A stretch of 64,000 nt of DNA from Gigaspora rosea (GCA_003550325.1 QKWP01000048.1:237060-301059); one strand, 5' to 3'; counted from the first letter of the stretch, positions 12,840-26,429 are shown. Notes: generated by a model from the sequence alone, not told the origin. A program made the numbers and translations.

Positions 12840-13810
12840 GTGTTTGTATTAATATAATTTTGAAGAATTGTTTATATTTGTTGAAGAGGGATATTTTGAT
12901 TTGATAGTAAAAAATAATATAATTCCAGTTGTTGATTGATTAGATTGTTGTAGTCAATTGGTTTTGAGTTACATTGTATTAAATTGGATATATCTTCTTG
13001 TTGACTGCAAAGTACACAATTTGGTAATAAGTAAATATTAGGATTTCTTAGATTTAAGTTTGACATAGTAGAAAGATTATTAAGTAAAATTTTAATGTGT
13101 AAGAAATATAGAAATAAGTTTAAATTTTGGAAATTAATAATATCAAACCAGAGTTTAATATTAAAGAAGTGGAAGTTTCTAAATTGTTTAAGTTGAAGAA
13201 TTTTGTTTGTTGTTGATATTGTTAAAATGTTTTTTACAAAATTTTCAATTTTGTAGATATAAGGAATTGGTTCTATAAGAAGTAAAGAGGAGGTGTAAAG
13301 TAGTTTAAGTTGATTTTTATTTGGATTTTATATACAATTCTTTTTGAAAATAAATCTGTATTGTCATAAAGGGCATTTTTTGTATGTGATTTAACTTTAT
13401 ATAGTATAATTGTAATTTTTTCTTTTTGAGTAGATAGTTAATTATATGAATTATATCCAGTTTTCATTTTTAATTTGTGTGTGTTGTAGATATAGGAGAG
13501 GTTAAAGTATTTGAATTGTTGAAAGATTATTAATATATATGTAAAAATTTGTATTGGAGGGTATAATTAATAGTAAGTATTTTATAGATTCTAATTCAGC
13601 TCTTGTGAAATTAAGTTTATTAGTATTAATAGCTGCTGAGAATTTAATTTAAAGATTGTTTTTAAGTTCCAGTCTATACCTGCTTTAATAAAGTTTAAAT
13701 TGTTATTTTGAATAGAAGTATCAGTATAAAAGTATAAATTTTCAGAGCTATAGTTTAACATTTGATAGTATAGTTTGATTAGTTTATATTGATAGATTGT
13801 AGGCATAATT
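12840..13810 (-). pseudogene. RNase H plus CxxC-finger end of a LINE-type retroelement (decayed)
   Basis: Read on the minus strand, frames broken by stops and shifts give a recognisable order. From 13806: FYTDTSIQNN, the RNase H first Asp strand. Then ELESI (second catalytic acid helix) and a TNFYIYINNLSTIQ strand where the usual DS/DN is eroded. Near 13420 comes KVKSHTKNALYDNTDLFSK, matching the RNase H 'K-x-K-x-H...N-x-x-AD' region. Finally, at 12872-13066, CVLCSQQEDISNLIQC resembles the zinc-binding module that ends many fungal retroelement ORFs, with its His replaced by Asn. No reverse transcriptase motif is visible on the higher-coordinate side. It is a dead 3' fragment. Confidence 0.7.
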
Positions 13811-14800
13811 GTTTGTTGAATTAGTAATATATCAAGTTATGGCATATTTTTACTAATACTCATTATTATCCGATATCTACATTCTATTTGGAGCTAAACA
13901 AGTAATCATATATTTCACAGTTTTGAAAAGGTTGTATGTAAATTGATTTTTTGGTTATTTGATTTTCTTGTCAGATGATTTATCTTCTGATTTATTTTGG
14001 CTTAAACAATAAATTATTTGAATATGGTAATTGATTGTAGAAACTTTTTGACTTGAACTGGTTAAAGAGTCAATTCAAGCCCCTGGATTAATCAACCCTT
14101 TCCTGGCATAAAAAAATTTATTTGAGAAACATTTGTTAATTTTTGTACTGTAATCTTCCTTACTATTTATGTTTATGTAATGTATTCATTTTTTGCTATT
14201 TATCATCGTTTTGTGTATATGATTGGCATCAAAATTTTCTCTTTTTGAATTTGATTCTGTCGCTTCATTGATTTAATACATGTAATGACTATGAAAAAAG
14301 GGGTTTATAGGTCTATGTTTTATTTTGACTTAAACGTCGTGATTTATTTTTTTGCCAATTAGTCAATAAGTCATTGTTTGAGAACGTCTTTAGCGAGCTA
14401 ATTGATCGGAAATCACATCATTGCTAACAGCATTTATGTCTTATTTAAGATGATATATGACTACATACATACTCGCATGTTTTAAAATTTATTTTAACTA
14501 TTGTATTCTGCTGCAGAATATACTTTAAATAACTTGTATACTTACCGATTAATTAATGTAAATGAAATGCTTGTATGGCAAATAACAATATATTCAACAA
14601 TTTCCGGTGGAATGACTGGGTATCACGTATTTACTTAATAATAACATTATAAGATTATACTGTAGTTACGGTACCGCATTATTACAATATTGTGTTATTG
14701 CGGCATTACAAAATTGCTGCATTGGCATTGCGGCATTATGGCATTGCACATTACGGCATTACGGCATATAATTTTTGCGGCTATTCCGTAATTAATTCTA
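13811..14800. other. Spacer with short GGCATTRC repeats
   Basis: No gene. At about 14695-14770 the word ggcattac/ggcattgc occurs about eight times in loose tandem. The rest is AT-rich unique sequence. Confidence 0.5.
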
Positions 14801-14804
14801 CCAC

Positions 14805-15860
14805 TGGTAGTTTTTTCATACGTACGTATGTACATTGCTTATATTTAATGCCAAGTAACTCACGATCTCATTAAACGTTTCACATGCAGCGCATGAATAC
14901 CATTTGTTTATGTCACCTTAAATGCTTTAACCGGATATGCTTGTATACTACTCGTGCAAAATTGATGTGTGGCACATATGCAGTACGCATAACTTATCGC
15001 GTGAGAATAAGGGTAGTTATTTTTATATTTCTTAAAATTATTTATCGTAATGACAAACTATCTAAAATTTATATGCGTCACGAAATAAGAAAGTGCACTT
15101 GTTTTATTGGAAATATTTAATTAGAAATATTGCATTCTTTAAGCTTCAAAAAAGAGCACATATTTTGAATTTTATTACGAAGAGTTTACGCGCAATGGCA
15201 ATTTTTGTAACACATATGTACATAAATTTATTATACAGATATGTACGTAAGGACGCAGGGACAATGATTTTCTGCGGTGACAAAATCAAAACTATGTGGT
15301 ACGTACGTACCAAATTTAAATTATGTGATGTAATGTGAAGTATATTTACCCAAATTCCGTGGTACACTCGGTCAACTAAATTATATGCAATTCTGTAGTA
15401 TACGTGAAAAAATTTGTCAGAACATTTTAGGTTTTTTTTTGAAAAATTTTCAAGACCTTGCTCATAATTTGAGTTCATTCAAATTCTATGTCAGGAGATA
15501 TCGGATTTGTAAGACTTGATTTATCAGGTGCTAATAAATTCCAAATTATGTGATAATTCCTGTAACTGGCTTATGTGATATAAGCATATTTATGTGAATT
15601 TTGTAGTGTTTTGTGAACACATCCCTCCATGTACGTATGTACGGTTAATAAAACAAAAAAGGGACAATTTTCCGCTTGGTTTATAAAGTATAAAACTCTT
15701 ATATTTGGATCGAAATTGCCGAGTTTAATTACTTACTAAGAAAATATATCTTTAAATAATTAGTATCCATAATAATAAATAAATTCATTCCTTAATCATT
15801 TGTTTAATTAAATGACTTATTAACTCTCATTTATAGTTTATCCGTTCATTTTTAGTTTAT
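14805..15860 (+). promoter_or_regulatory. 5' flank of histidine kinase copy 2
   Basis: It is homologous to the flanks of copy 1 (1-594), copy 4 (about 48530-49157) and in part copy 3 (about 29590-29850). A conserved landmark is the 'catgcagcgcat' stretch near 14883, which recurs near 48606. The ATG context 'tttagtttatatgtc' is the same in copies 1, 2 and 4. The promoter presumably lies here. ORFs on both strands are shadows that are not conserved. Confidence 0.55.
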
Positions 15861-18800
15861 ATGTCGTTACCTAAGAATAATAAACAAAACTTTATTAATG
15901 CAGTCTACAATTTTGACTGGTCATCAACTCACGCTTGGCCCCATGGAATCATGGGATCCTGCTCTCAAAAACGCCGTGGTAATTTGCTGAATTTATTCCT
16001 ATACTTCGTTTTTCATGCATTAACTTTTAAATAAGAGAAAAACAAAATCGTATGTCAATTATAGGCTTTATGCCTTCAAACTGAATTTCCAAGCATTATA
16101 TATACTGGTCCTGATTGGATACAAATATATAACGAAGGTAAATCAAATTTTCAAATTCATTTATTTGGTCGATTGATTAACTTTAAGTAATCATTGCATT
16201 CATTTATATAGCTTCCAAAACAATATTAATGACAAAACATACATATGGTTAATTAAATAATTTCTTATAACTTTAATAAGCACTATCAATTTTATCAAGT
16301 TTAACATCCTGTTTTAAATTAAATAGCATTAGGAAAACCATTTAGTGAAATTTGGCCTGAAGCATATGAGTATGTTGTTGGTACACAATTTGAAAGGTAA
16401 GTGGCGTAAATAATTGTTGAAGCAGAAGTAGTAATTGGTTGATGTTAAGATTGGTCGAAATTGTTCAGAGTGTTCAGAGTTTCTTTAAAATATAAATCCT
16501 ATTTACACCTTTTTTGTCAGCGAATTTAAACATATATCCTAAAATGCGTACTTTTTTCAGTTTTCCAGTTTCAATCAATGGCAAACTTCAGCTATGTCAA
16601 TAATTTTATGATTTTTTTTATTTGTAATATTTAATAAAAAAATTTTTAATATATATATATCTGATATGTAGTGTAAAAATGACTGGCAAAGGTCTTTTTC
16701 AAAAGGATCAATTATATTTATTAGAACTGGCGGGTATATCGAAGAGGCGTACTTTAATTATACATGCAGTCCTATCTTTAAATCTGATGGTTCTATTTGT
16801 GCTATGCTTGTTATAGCACAAGAAACTACTCAAAGGGTTTTAAATGCAAGAAGACTAAAAATACTTGGTGAATTTGGTCGTAGGATTACTGGTTAGTAAA
16901 TCATACTATAAATATATATATATAAGACTTATCAGATGTCAATTCACGTTTGTATTGATTTTAATATATTTTTTTTAAAGAGATTGAAACTTTAGAAAGT
17001 GCCTTTCATATTATAACAAAAATACTGGGTGACAATAATGCCGATATTCCTTATGCAATGATTTACTTGGTCGATCGTAAATTAAATCCTACATTTGAAT
17101 CCCTGATTGCTCGTCTCATTACTACAACTTTTGATAACGACAATAAAAGTGGTTGGCTTTTTCCTGATAATTTCCCTGAAACTCCTGAAATAATTGATTT
17201 AACTAAAGATGTTGATAAGAACTATAATACATTTATTGAATTAAAAAGAGAAGCTGCAACTTATTCATTTTTAAAATGTGATTCTTGGCCAATACATCTT
17301 TTGATCAACGATGGTGATCATATAAAAGTTCTCTTAAATGATGGATCTCAAGCTGTACTCTTATTGACAAAAATTTCTCTTTCTGAAGACCAAGTTTTAA
17401 CTGCTATATTAATTTGTGGTATTAATCGACGTCGTACACTTGATGAGAAGTATATGGAATTTTTAAAAGTATGCACAAATTCCCATAATTAACTTTTTAT
17501 TTATTAATAAAAATATTTACTTATCGATAAACGTCTTTCATTATGTTATAATCTGTCAGCTAATTACAAATCAAATGAATATATGTTTGTTACATGCAAG
17601 GTCAATTGAGGAGGAAAAGATGCGTTCTAAATCATTGGCTGAATTAAATCGGCAAAAAATCTTATTTTTTCAAGGCATTAGTCATGAATTAAAAAGTATA
17701 GATTTATAATAAAGTACTTTTTAACTTATGTCATATAAACTAGACTAAACATTTTCCTTTCATTATGGCAGCTCCGTTAACTTTAATGCTTTCACCACTT
17801 GATGACATAATTAATGCATGCCAACAAAACGCGCCAATAATGTCACATCTTCAAATTATACGACGTAATGCTCGCCGGTTGCTTAAACTTATTAATACTT
17901 TATTGCAAGTAAGTTATATATTATGTTCAAATAATAAGATACACTTATTTTCTAAACAATTTTATTAAAGAATATTCACTTCCTGTGCAGTTTTCAAATA
18001 TAGAATCTGAAAAATTTGAAGCATGTTATCGTGAAACAAATATAGTTGAATTTACTCAAGAATTAGGTTCTGATTTTAAAAGTATGGCCGAAACATTTGG
18101 TTTAGATTATGTCATTGATATTCCATTTGCTGATAAATTTAATCAAGATGTTGGAAATAAGGTTTATTTAGATCATGACATGTATGAAACAATTGTATTT
18201 AATCTTTGTAAGTATTTTCTTTGATTAAACCAATTTTTTAAAAACGTGCCACTAAAAATATTTAATTTGTTAAAAGGTTCAAATGCACTGAAGCATACTT
18301 GGAATGGACGTGTAACTATTCGTTTATATATTGACTACAAAGATAAGAAAAAGATGATAGTTCTTGAAGTATCAGATACAGGTTAATAAATATATTCTTT
18401 AAACTAAATACTTTATCTATTTTACTATTATTACTATTTTCTTTTTAATTTAGGTGTTGGCATCCCAGAATTAGCCCTTCCAAATATATTCCAACGTTTT
18501 TATCGTGTAGAATCTCAAAGTTCACGAAGTCATGAAGGTACTGGAATAGGGCTCGCACTCGTAAAAGAACTTATTACATTTCATGGTGGAGATATCACTG
18601 TCACTTCAATAGTAAATAAAGGGACGACATTTAAATGTTGGTTTCCAATAGGATGTGACCACTTACCACCAGATAAAATACAATCTAATAATGTTGAAAA
18701 TCCAATAAATTATGGACGCACTAATCGACAACTTTATTTAGAAGAAAGTTCTCAATGGGTTAAAAATAGTAAATTTGATGTTCAAAATGATATAATAGAT

Positions 18801-21800
18801 AAATTATCAATTGATGATAAAAACATGGATATTGATAAAATGTTGCCGGAAGATTTCACCTTTTATTTTTCAACAGATGATCTTGCTAATGAGAAAAAAT
18901 ATCAAATTTTACTTGTTGATGATAATAATGATATGCAGTAATAGTTATTATAAATAAATTATTCTTATTACATTACTAACCTTTATCTTTATTGATAATG
19001 TTTATAGAGATTATCTGGCAGATCTTTTAAAAGAATTTGATGTACATCGTGCCTGTGATGGCCAAGATGCAATAAGAGTCTTAAAAAAACTTAATTGATT
19101 ACCTGATTTAGTCCTTAGCGGTAAGTTGATTTGATTTTGATAAATATAAATTATTGAATTATATATGACTATATTTAATTATTAGCTATTATTTTTGAAT
19201 TTAATAGATATAATGATGCCAAATATGAATGGATACGAGCTATTAGAAGTATTAAGATCTAATGTTAAAACTCAAATAATTCCCATAATATTATTATCTG
19301 CAAAAGTTGGTGAAGAGTCAAAGATTAAAGGTAATTTAAAAATTATTACATATTGTTATTACTATAGTCTATTATAAACTATATATATATTGCCAATTAT
19401 TTGTTTTCAAATAGGTCTGGATAAAGGTGCCGATGATTATTTAATAAAACCATTTTCTGCTCATGAATTAATTGCTCGTATTCGAGTAAATATTGTACTT
19501 TCACATCTTCGTCGTAAAATATTATTACAACAATATAAACAAGAAGGAACAAAGCAATTATTGCTTACAATATCAAATAAGATTCTTTCTAGATTGGATT
19601 TAAATGAAACATTATTAGATATCATTAAAGAAATTCATTATAAATTACCAAGTGAAAGAATTTTAATTATTTCAAATGATCAATCTGAATTTAAGAATAA
19701 TAAGATAGTTGCTTTATATGATGGATCAGAAAGTACATCATCAAATAATAATCTATTCAACGAAGTTAATGATAAAAGTGAATCAACACAAATATTAACC
19801 AATTTACAAGAATTACTAAATAATAATTCAGGAGTTGATATTTATTTAGATGTATATTGTGATGATGTTTGTAAAAATGTATCAGTATTATCTGTAGAAA
19901 TAAGATTGAATAATACTTGTTGGGGATGGATAAAATTATATAGACCTCCAAATTCTATTTGGTTCGATTCAGAAATTGAATTATTACAACAAATATCAAA
20001 TCAAATAAGTTTAATTATTACCCACATAAATATTTTAAAAGAAAATGCTGAAAATGAAATTAAAATAAAGGCTATTGAAGTTGCAAATGAGGTCAAGAGT
20101 CAAATATTAGCAAATACTTCTCATGGTAAGCATTCGGTTATTAGATGCTAAAATTTCTTTATCATTCTAATTAATTTTATTTCTTCTATATTTCTTATTA
20201 TAGAATTACGAACACCATTAGGTGCAATAGTTGGAATTCTTTCTTCCTTTGAAAATACTTTCTTAACTACTTATCAAAAGAATATGATTAATATCATGAC
20301 ACATGCTTCTGATATAGTTTTATCTATAGTAAATGATATTCTCAACGCAGCAAGATTGGAAGCACGAAAAATTACTCTAATGAATAGGACATTTGATTTA
20401 TTAGAATTATTTGAAAATACAATTGAAAGCTTTGGAAAAAGAGCTGGTGCTAAAAAGATTGATTTAATAGTAAATTGTGAAATAGATTCGTTTCCAACAT
20501 ATGTTAAGAGTGATTCTGATAGGTGATTTATCTTTTGTAAGATGTGTAAAAAAAAAAAAAAAGAAAAAGATACTTACCTTGTCTCTTATTATTGTAATTA
20601 GGCTGAAACAAGTTTTATTTCATTTATTATCAAATTCGTAACTATTTATTTATTTATAATTTTATTTATTATTTATTTATTTATTTTAGATAAGTACTTT
20701 ATTTTTTTCATAACCTTTTCATAATTTTAGAATTAAATTTACCAATAAAGGTAAAATTGTATTGTCAATTTCAATACAATTACAAGAAGTCATTGATAAA
20801 GATAAAGAAAATCTGACTTATGGTCAAATGGTTCATAGAGGATGTTTATTGGTAGAATTATATGATACAGGCATTGGGTAAGATACTATGATTAATGGAC
20901 TCAATTAATATGATATTCTATATATTTAGCATAAAAAAAGTTGTCTAATCTAGTTATTAATAATAGCATGAATTCAGAATATATTAAACATGCTTGGCAA
21001 AGCTTTTCACAGTGCAACATGTCAATAACAACTATGCAAGACAGTACAGGACTTGGTCTTTCAATTTGTAAACATTTAGTAGAAATTAATGGAGGAGAAA
21101 TTAAAGTAGATAGTGAATTAGGGAAAGGAAGTAAATTATGGTTTACATGGAATGTTGAATTATTATCATCAAATACTTCTTCATTATTAAGTTCACAATT
21201 TGATCGAATGAATTATGAATTACCTCAATCTATAAAACAAAAACGAATACTAATAATTCATTCAGTTGAAGAGGCTAGAAATGCAATGTTAAATTATTTT
21301 AAAAAGATTGAAAAAGTAGATGCATTTGATACCTTTGATAAAGGTATTAGAACAGCAAAAAAATATAAAGAAGAATAATCAATTTGCTTATGATATAGTA
21401 TTCATTAGTCTTTATGAAACTTATGAAGATGAGATCATGAAGGCTATATTAGAATTAAGAGAATTAGATAAGAATAATAATAATAATTTAGTAATAATTT
21501 TTATAGTATTTCCAGCTGACGAAGAGAATGAATTTGCTAAAAAATTAATTGAAAAAGTTGGAGGAACAACTACCATTCTTTATACTCCAATTACATGGAA
21601 AAAAATAATTAATCTATTTATAAATATAGAAAAAAATTATAATGCTATTGAAAAACTTTTCAAGCAAAAATATTATAGATTTATTAAGTCTGAAGGTACA
21701 AATCAAGATTTATATGAAGATATAAATAAAAATGATTCTAAGAAGAGCAAGTGTATTTTGTGTGTGGTATTGTCTCATTTCATTTTTCTTTAAAATATTG

Positions 21801-22400
21801 AATTTATTTTTTTAATTGATTGACTAACATTATCATTTTGCAGGATGATAATCATAAATTTAAAATGTTTATAGTAATATATTCACTCTATTTTATTAAT
21901 TTCTTATTTATTTTTAGAAAACATTACGACAAGTTTCAAAACTTGGTTATTCAACAATTTCTGCAACAAACGGTCTAGAAGCAATTAATTTGATTGATTC
22001 TAAATTTAGATCATTAGGTGATGCATATTTGAGTTCATTCTACTCAAATATGGACCAACTTAATTCTTGTAAAATTTCATTAATCTTAACAGAATGTAAT
22101 TTAGTAAGTTTGATTGCTAAATTCCTTATTTACATCTATCATAGTTATAGTTGTCTTTGTGAATATTCACATTTAATTAATTTTTATGTTTAGCCAATGA
22201 TGTCAGGCTTTGATGTCTCACAAGCAATTAGAGCAATGAAACCACCAATTTCAGATACACCAATTGTTGCCCTGACAGCTTTATCTATAGAAGAAATAAA
22301 AAATAAATGTATTGAGTCAGGAATAAATGATTATCTTGCAAAGCCTTTAAAAATTGAAGAACTTGAAAAAGTTTTTACTAAATGGATTAGTGAGAATTAG
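15861..22400 (+). pseudogene. Dual hybrid histidine kinase, copy 2 (disrupted)
   Basis: Same architecture as copy 4 and closest to copy 1. Exons by alignment: 15861-15978, 16065-16137, 16212-16247, 16327-16396, 16672-16891, 16981-17468, 17560-17695, 17772-17908, 17991-18207, 18277-18381, 18454-18937, 19008-19120, 19208-19330, 19415-20125, 20204-20522, 20602-20637, 20731-20877, 20967-21766, 21918-22103, 22194-22400. Both H-boxes, both HATPase domains and the first receiver's D/K residues are still readable. Disruptions: +1 in exon 1 near 15935 (shared with copy 1); -1 near 16728 in the PAS-GAF exon; in-frame TGA at 19096-19098 inside the first receiver, where the other copies have Arg or Lys; -2 near 21374 in the degenerate receiver; deletion of about 20 bp near 21850 that removes the body and donor of the 24-nt exon. 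All other splice sites look intact, so it decayed less than copy 1. Confidence 0.88.
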
Positions 22401-23030
22401 CACTAATCAAATTAAAGCATTATGTAAGATATTTTTTTTCTAAGCTTATATTTTCATTTAATTAGCAATATGCTTTACAGTTTTTTTATGACATATAGTT
22501 ACATGTTTTATTTATTTAATTGTCCAAAGCATACATGCAATAGTTTATATGATTAATTACTTTTCCAGAGTTTATATCCATCTTATGTTTTATTTATATA
22601 AGATATATATATTTATATTATGTTTTACATTACATGATCTTTGTTGACTGCAAAACCTAATTTTTAACATACAGACGGTGATATTTTTAAATTGTTTTTA
22701 TTATATATTACGCATCATTCTTTTTGAATTTTGCCAATCGAATATTTATTAGAATAAAAGGTTACTAATTAGCGTTAAATAAGTTCAGATTTAAGAAATA
22801 AATTTGGTTATAAGATGATTAACACGTTATTTTGTTAAACAAAGTAAGCTATTGTCACAGGTTCTCGTGACATTTAGCTCGGGACTTGTGAAATTTCTTT
22901 AATTAATCTTTATTTATTTTTTTATTCCCTTAATTAGCTTATCATACGATAAGGTCTGTGGGAATTGTGTGCCTTTTCATGTCAATAAAACAGAGAAAAA
23001 CTATCACTTGAATACGAATTAATAAGAAAA
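22401..23030. other. 3' flank of copy 2
   Basis: No gene. It aligns with the 3' flank of copy 1 (6926-7570), apart from a short insertion or deletion around 22850. Confidence 0.55.
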
Positions 23031-23079
23031 TGACCTTTAATATAAACTGACCTGAGCTGCTACTAAAGCTAAACTGTGC

Positions 23080-23660
23080 AATCATACATATTGATCTCCC
23101 AAAAACAGACACGTACCGAAATAAGCAATTTTTTAAATTAAAGTGTGATCCGATAGGGCTTTTATACTAAGTTATGTTCCTTTATTATTCTATGAAAAAT
23201 TTTCTGATCTTTTAAATTCTAATGATGGAGAGATCGTTAAAATCTGCCCAGTAAAGCCAAAGATATTGCCTTCCGAAATTTGTGCAACGTTTTTGCAAGA
23301 TTTGAAAAACTACATATGTTGTTTTACCGGATCGATTTTAATAACATTACCATTATTAGAATTAGGAAGCTTAAAAAAACAAGTTTACTCATAATAACAG
23401 AATTAACTTAGTATGAAAATCTTTCGGTCATTTTTTTCTTCTTTTTCTTTAAAATTGAAAAGTGAACCGATAGGGCTTTCATAATTGGTTAACTCCTTTA
23501 TCACTTTAAGCAACCTGTTCTCTGGTCATTTCGGTTCTAATGACAGTGGGATTATTAAAACCAGTTTAGTAGAAGCTGAGATAAGGTCTTTCAAATTTAG
23601 GCGACGCTTTATATACTGTAATCTTTGTGACACTTCAAAGAACTGATTCTTGTCATTCTA
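23080..23660. repeat. Intergenic segment shared with 38340-38970
   Basis: Both segments contain, in order, cagacacgta, agggcttttat, gatattgccttccgaaattt-like (or atcgccttccgaaattt) and acaagtttact words. The spacer downstream of copy 2 is therefore paralogous to that downstream of copy 3, which extends the duplicated unit well past the gene. No ORF is conserved between them. Confidence 0.6.
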
Positions 23661-23749
23661 CCGACAATAAATTCATCGATGTGATTAATAATAATATGTA
23701 CGCACGAATTTATCACGTTGACCTATTTTATAATAAAATTTATAAAAAA

Positions 23750-24429
23750 TTACAGATAAGGGTCCAAAATTGAAAATAATTAAAGATAAGGGCCCAAAAT
23801 GAAAATAATCACCGATAGGGGCACAAATAAGGGCCCAAATCTGACAAAGTCGACTAAACACAGAGTAATGATTAAGTAGATACTTAAGAAAATAATAGCT
23901 ATAACATACTGGCACACATGGCACACAAATTTTTTATAATGTCTACTACGTGCGTTAAATATTCTATAAAGTTGGGCAAATTGGATCATGATGAATCGAT
24001 TTAACTATATGAATGTATGCATCTTTACACTTTACCTGAAGACAAAATTTAACTGGCTTAGTTTGTTGGTTTCAATCTTTTTAAGGTGTCGACGAAATAA
24101 ATGTCTAAGTCCGAACGAACATTTCCCTATTAATGAAAATAATTTTGCATCTCACATTAAGAGATAATTCTACAGCGCAAATAATAAATTGATTTTTGGA
24201 TCGAATGGACCAAAGGTATGCGTTTTATTGTATATTTGAATTTATATTCAATTTACTAATTGATTACCATCCTTACTTATGCGCTTAACCACAGAACTTA
24301 AATCACGGGTCTTTAAGCCAAGAATTATTTTGGGCCCTTATTTGTGATAATTTTCAAATATCGGGCCTCTATCGGTAATTATTTTCATTTTGGGCCCTTA
24401 TCTATCGATTTTGGGCCTTTATTTGTAAT
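23750..24429. mobile_element. Foldback element, about 680 bp, gataagggccc arms
   Basis: The left arm (23750-23845) carries repeated gataagggcccaaa words and aaaatgaaaataat. The right arm (24325-24429) carries their reverse complement (tttgggcccttatc, attattttcatttt). Each arm holds two to three internal copies of the word. There is no transposase. I cannot identify a clean target duplication. Confidence 0.75.
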
Positions 24430-25165
24430 CTCCTCTAAAATTTAAAACATTGTCTAGTAAAAACTTGCTATTTTTTTCACATGCATATAATACAGTTTAA
24501 AAAATAATTTTTTAATATGTTATTATTTATTATAAATTGAGCTATAGTAAACAAAAACAACCCACTTTTAAAATATTATAGATTTTAATATATCTGTGTT
24601 GTAAAAATTATAATAAAATGTTTAAATCCATTATGTATTTTTATTGAAAATAGGAAAATTCTAATATATACAACATATAGTTTATAATTGTATTTGTGTG
24701 AACTGTTTAAGTATAAAGTTTTATTTATAAAGTATAATATTCAGCTTCTTGGTCAACACTATAATGACAGAATCGGCACATTAGCTTATTACTGTCCTTT
24801 ACAAAATCCTCAAATTCTAATGATCGACTGTCTAGTGAAACTCGCTTTGGACCCATAGTGATAATATGATTTTAAAAAATTATATAAAAACAATCTTTTA
24901 TATTATTATTTATATATTAATATGCTCGAAAAATATTTTTTCCTTAATCGAACATGATTTTTGCGATTGCTTCGATCATAGCAAATCATAGCAAATTACA
25001 AAATCCACACATCCCTGAGTGTCGGTGAAGTGACCGAGAACACCGAGATAAATTCGGCCAAATAGACTTTGACAAAGTTTTTTAGGGTGACCCAGAATTT
25101 ATGAAAAAGCTGTAAATGTTGAAAGAATAATACGAAAGTTTCGCCGAAAAAATTATAACCCTCAT
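24430..25165. other. AT-rich spacer, no gene recognised
   Basis: Nothing with coding character was seen. The ORF at 24996-25226 on the minus strand overlaps the ttaagcaccatcccc repeat fragment and is not a gene. Confidence 0.45.
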
Positions 25166-25218
25166 TTAAAAAATTGGGGTAGAGGGGATGGTGCTTAATT
25201 TGGAACGGTACGGTATTT
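25145..25218 (-). repeat. Half-copy of the ttaagcaccacccc repeat
   Basis: On the minus strand this reads accgtaccgttccaaatt, then taagcaccatcccctctacc, matching one arm of the foldback at 27870-28015. Confidence 0.65.
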
Positions 25219-25339
25219 CTTATCATTTTTTTGAGTAATAAGTAATATAAGTAAAAAAGAACTATGAACTTGACCTGATCACTACCAGATCACATTTGTA
25301 AAATGTGATAAGTAATAATTATTTGTCATAGGGAATAAT

Positions 25340-25436
25340 TAGAATAATATGTATGCGTAAATATTGAGGCAATAATATGTATGTGTAAAATATTGAGGCA
25401 ACAATATGTATGTGTAAATTGAGGTAAAAAAACAAG
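25340..25436. repeat. Tandem repeat, about 31 bp x 3
   Basis: The word aatatgtatgtgtaaa, followed by tattgaggcaa, is repeated three times with single-base variation. Confidence 0.8.
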
Positions 25437-25909
25437 TAACAATTACTTACATTTTACCTTATCCATCTCTAATTATAATGATAAACACAATTTGATCCGC
25501 TTAAAATATTTTCCGCGAAGTAAAATTTATTCCCCGACATTTTTGGACCTATCGATTAAAATGCTTAAGAACGCCCAGAAACTAATTTTGGCATTTGCTT
25601 GTAATTAAAAAAAAAAAAAATCTTGAAATTCCAAATTGACTATTCTTAATTAAGATGCTACTAGTCTTTTATGGTAAGGCTGTAAATAAAATTAACCGGT
25701 AAACAACTTGAGTTATACATATTCATTCGGTATTTACCGGTACATCCCGGTACTGTGCGTGGAAAAATTTGATTAATATGTACCCCTGTCCAAAATTGAA
25801 GTCGTTTAATGCCTGGCAAAATTACCCGATATATAACCTGGATCAGTCGGAGCAAAAAAAGCGAGACGGCAAAGACAAAAATGTGGGTTTACTTTATATA
25901 AGCTACTTC

Positions 25910-25960
25910 TTCCTATCCTAACCCTATCCTAACCCTAATATTAATTAAAATAAGAAAAAT
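25910..25960. repeat. Interstitial telomere-like tract
   Basis: The sequence alternates cctatcctaac and cctaaccctaa for about 35 bp, followed by attaattaaaataag, the same downstream context as at 9900. It is too short to be a chromosome end. Confidence 0.65.
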
Positions 25961-26429
25961 TGGGTAATTTTGTAAGGTATAAGGCTTTAAACGTCCCCAA
26001 AATCGAGGGGGGGGCATAGATGTACCCAGCAATACAGCAAAAATCACATGAAAGAGCAGTCCAATCAGGTACACACTCCGTTGCTATGTGGACTAAAAAA
26101 AACCCACTTTTTGGCTGAATTTAAGATTTTTAATTCAAATTAATAATATTGGTTCTTATTTGCGTGCAGTAATATTTTTATTACACATTAGCTTAATAAA
26201 ATATCGAAATTTTTAGATTTAAAATCAAGTTTTCGAAATATTGCTTTATTTTATAAATCGGTTTTTTATATAGGACATGACCTACATCTATAATTGATAT
26301 GTGATAACATTAGAATTTTTCGGTTTCACTACATGGATCTGAAAATTGAGTTGATCGGTCGGTATTTTTTTTTATATCAGCCCTATCGGACAATTCCGGG
26401 CGATTAAGACCTCAACTGAATGATATTGG

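Noticed and set aside
14884-15478. ORFs of 78-110 codons upstream of copy 2
   Set aside because: They lie in the duplicated 5' flank and are not preserved in the matching flanks of copies 1 and 4.
25910-25960. Chromosome end suggested by CCCTAA repeats
   Set aside because: Only two or three units, flanked on both sides by kilobases of ordinary sequence; the same applies at the other tracts.
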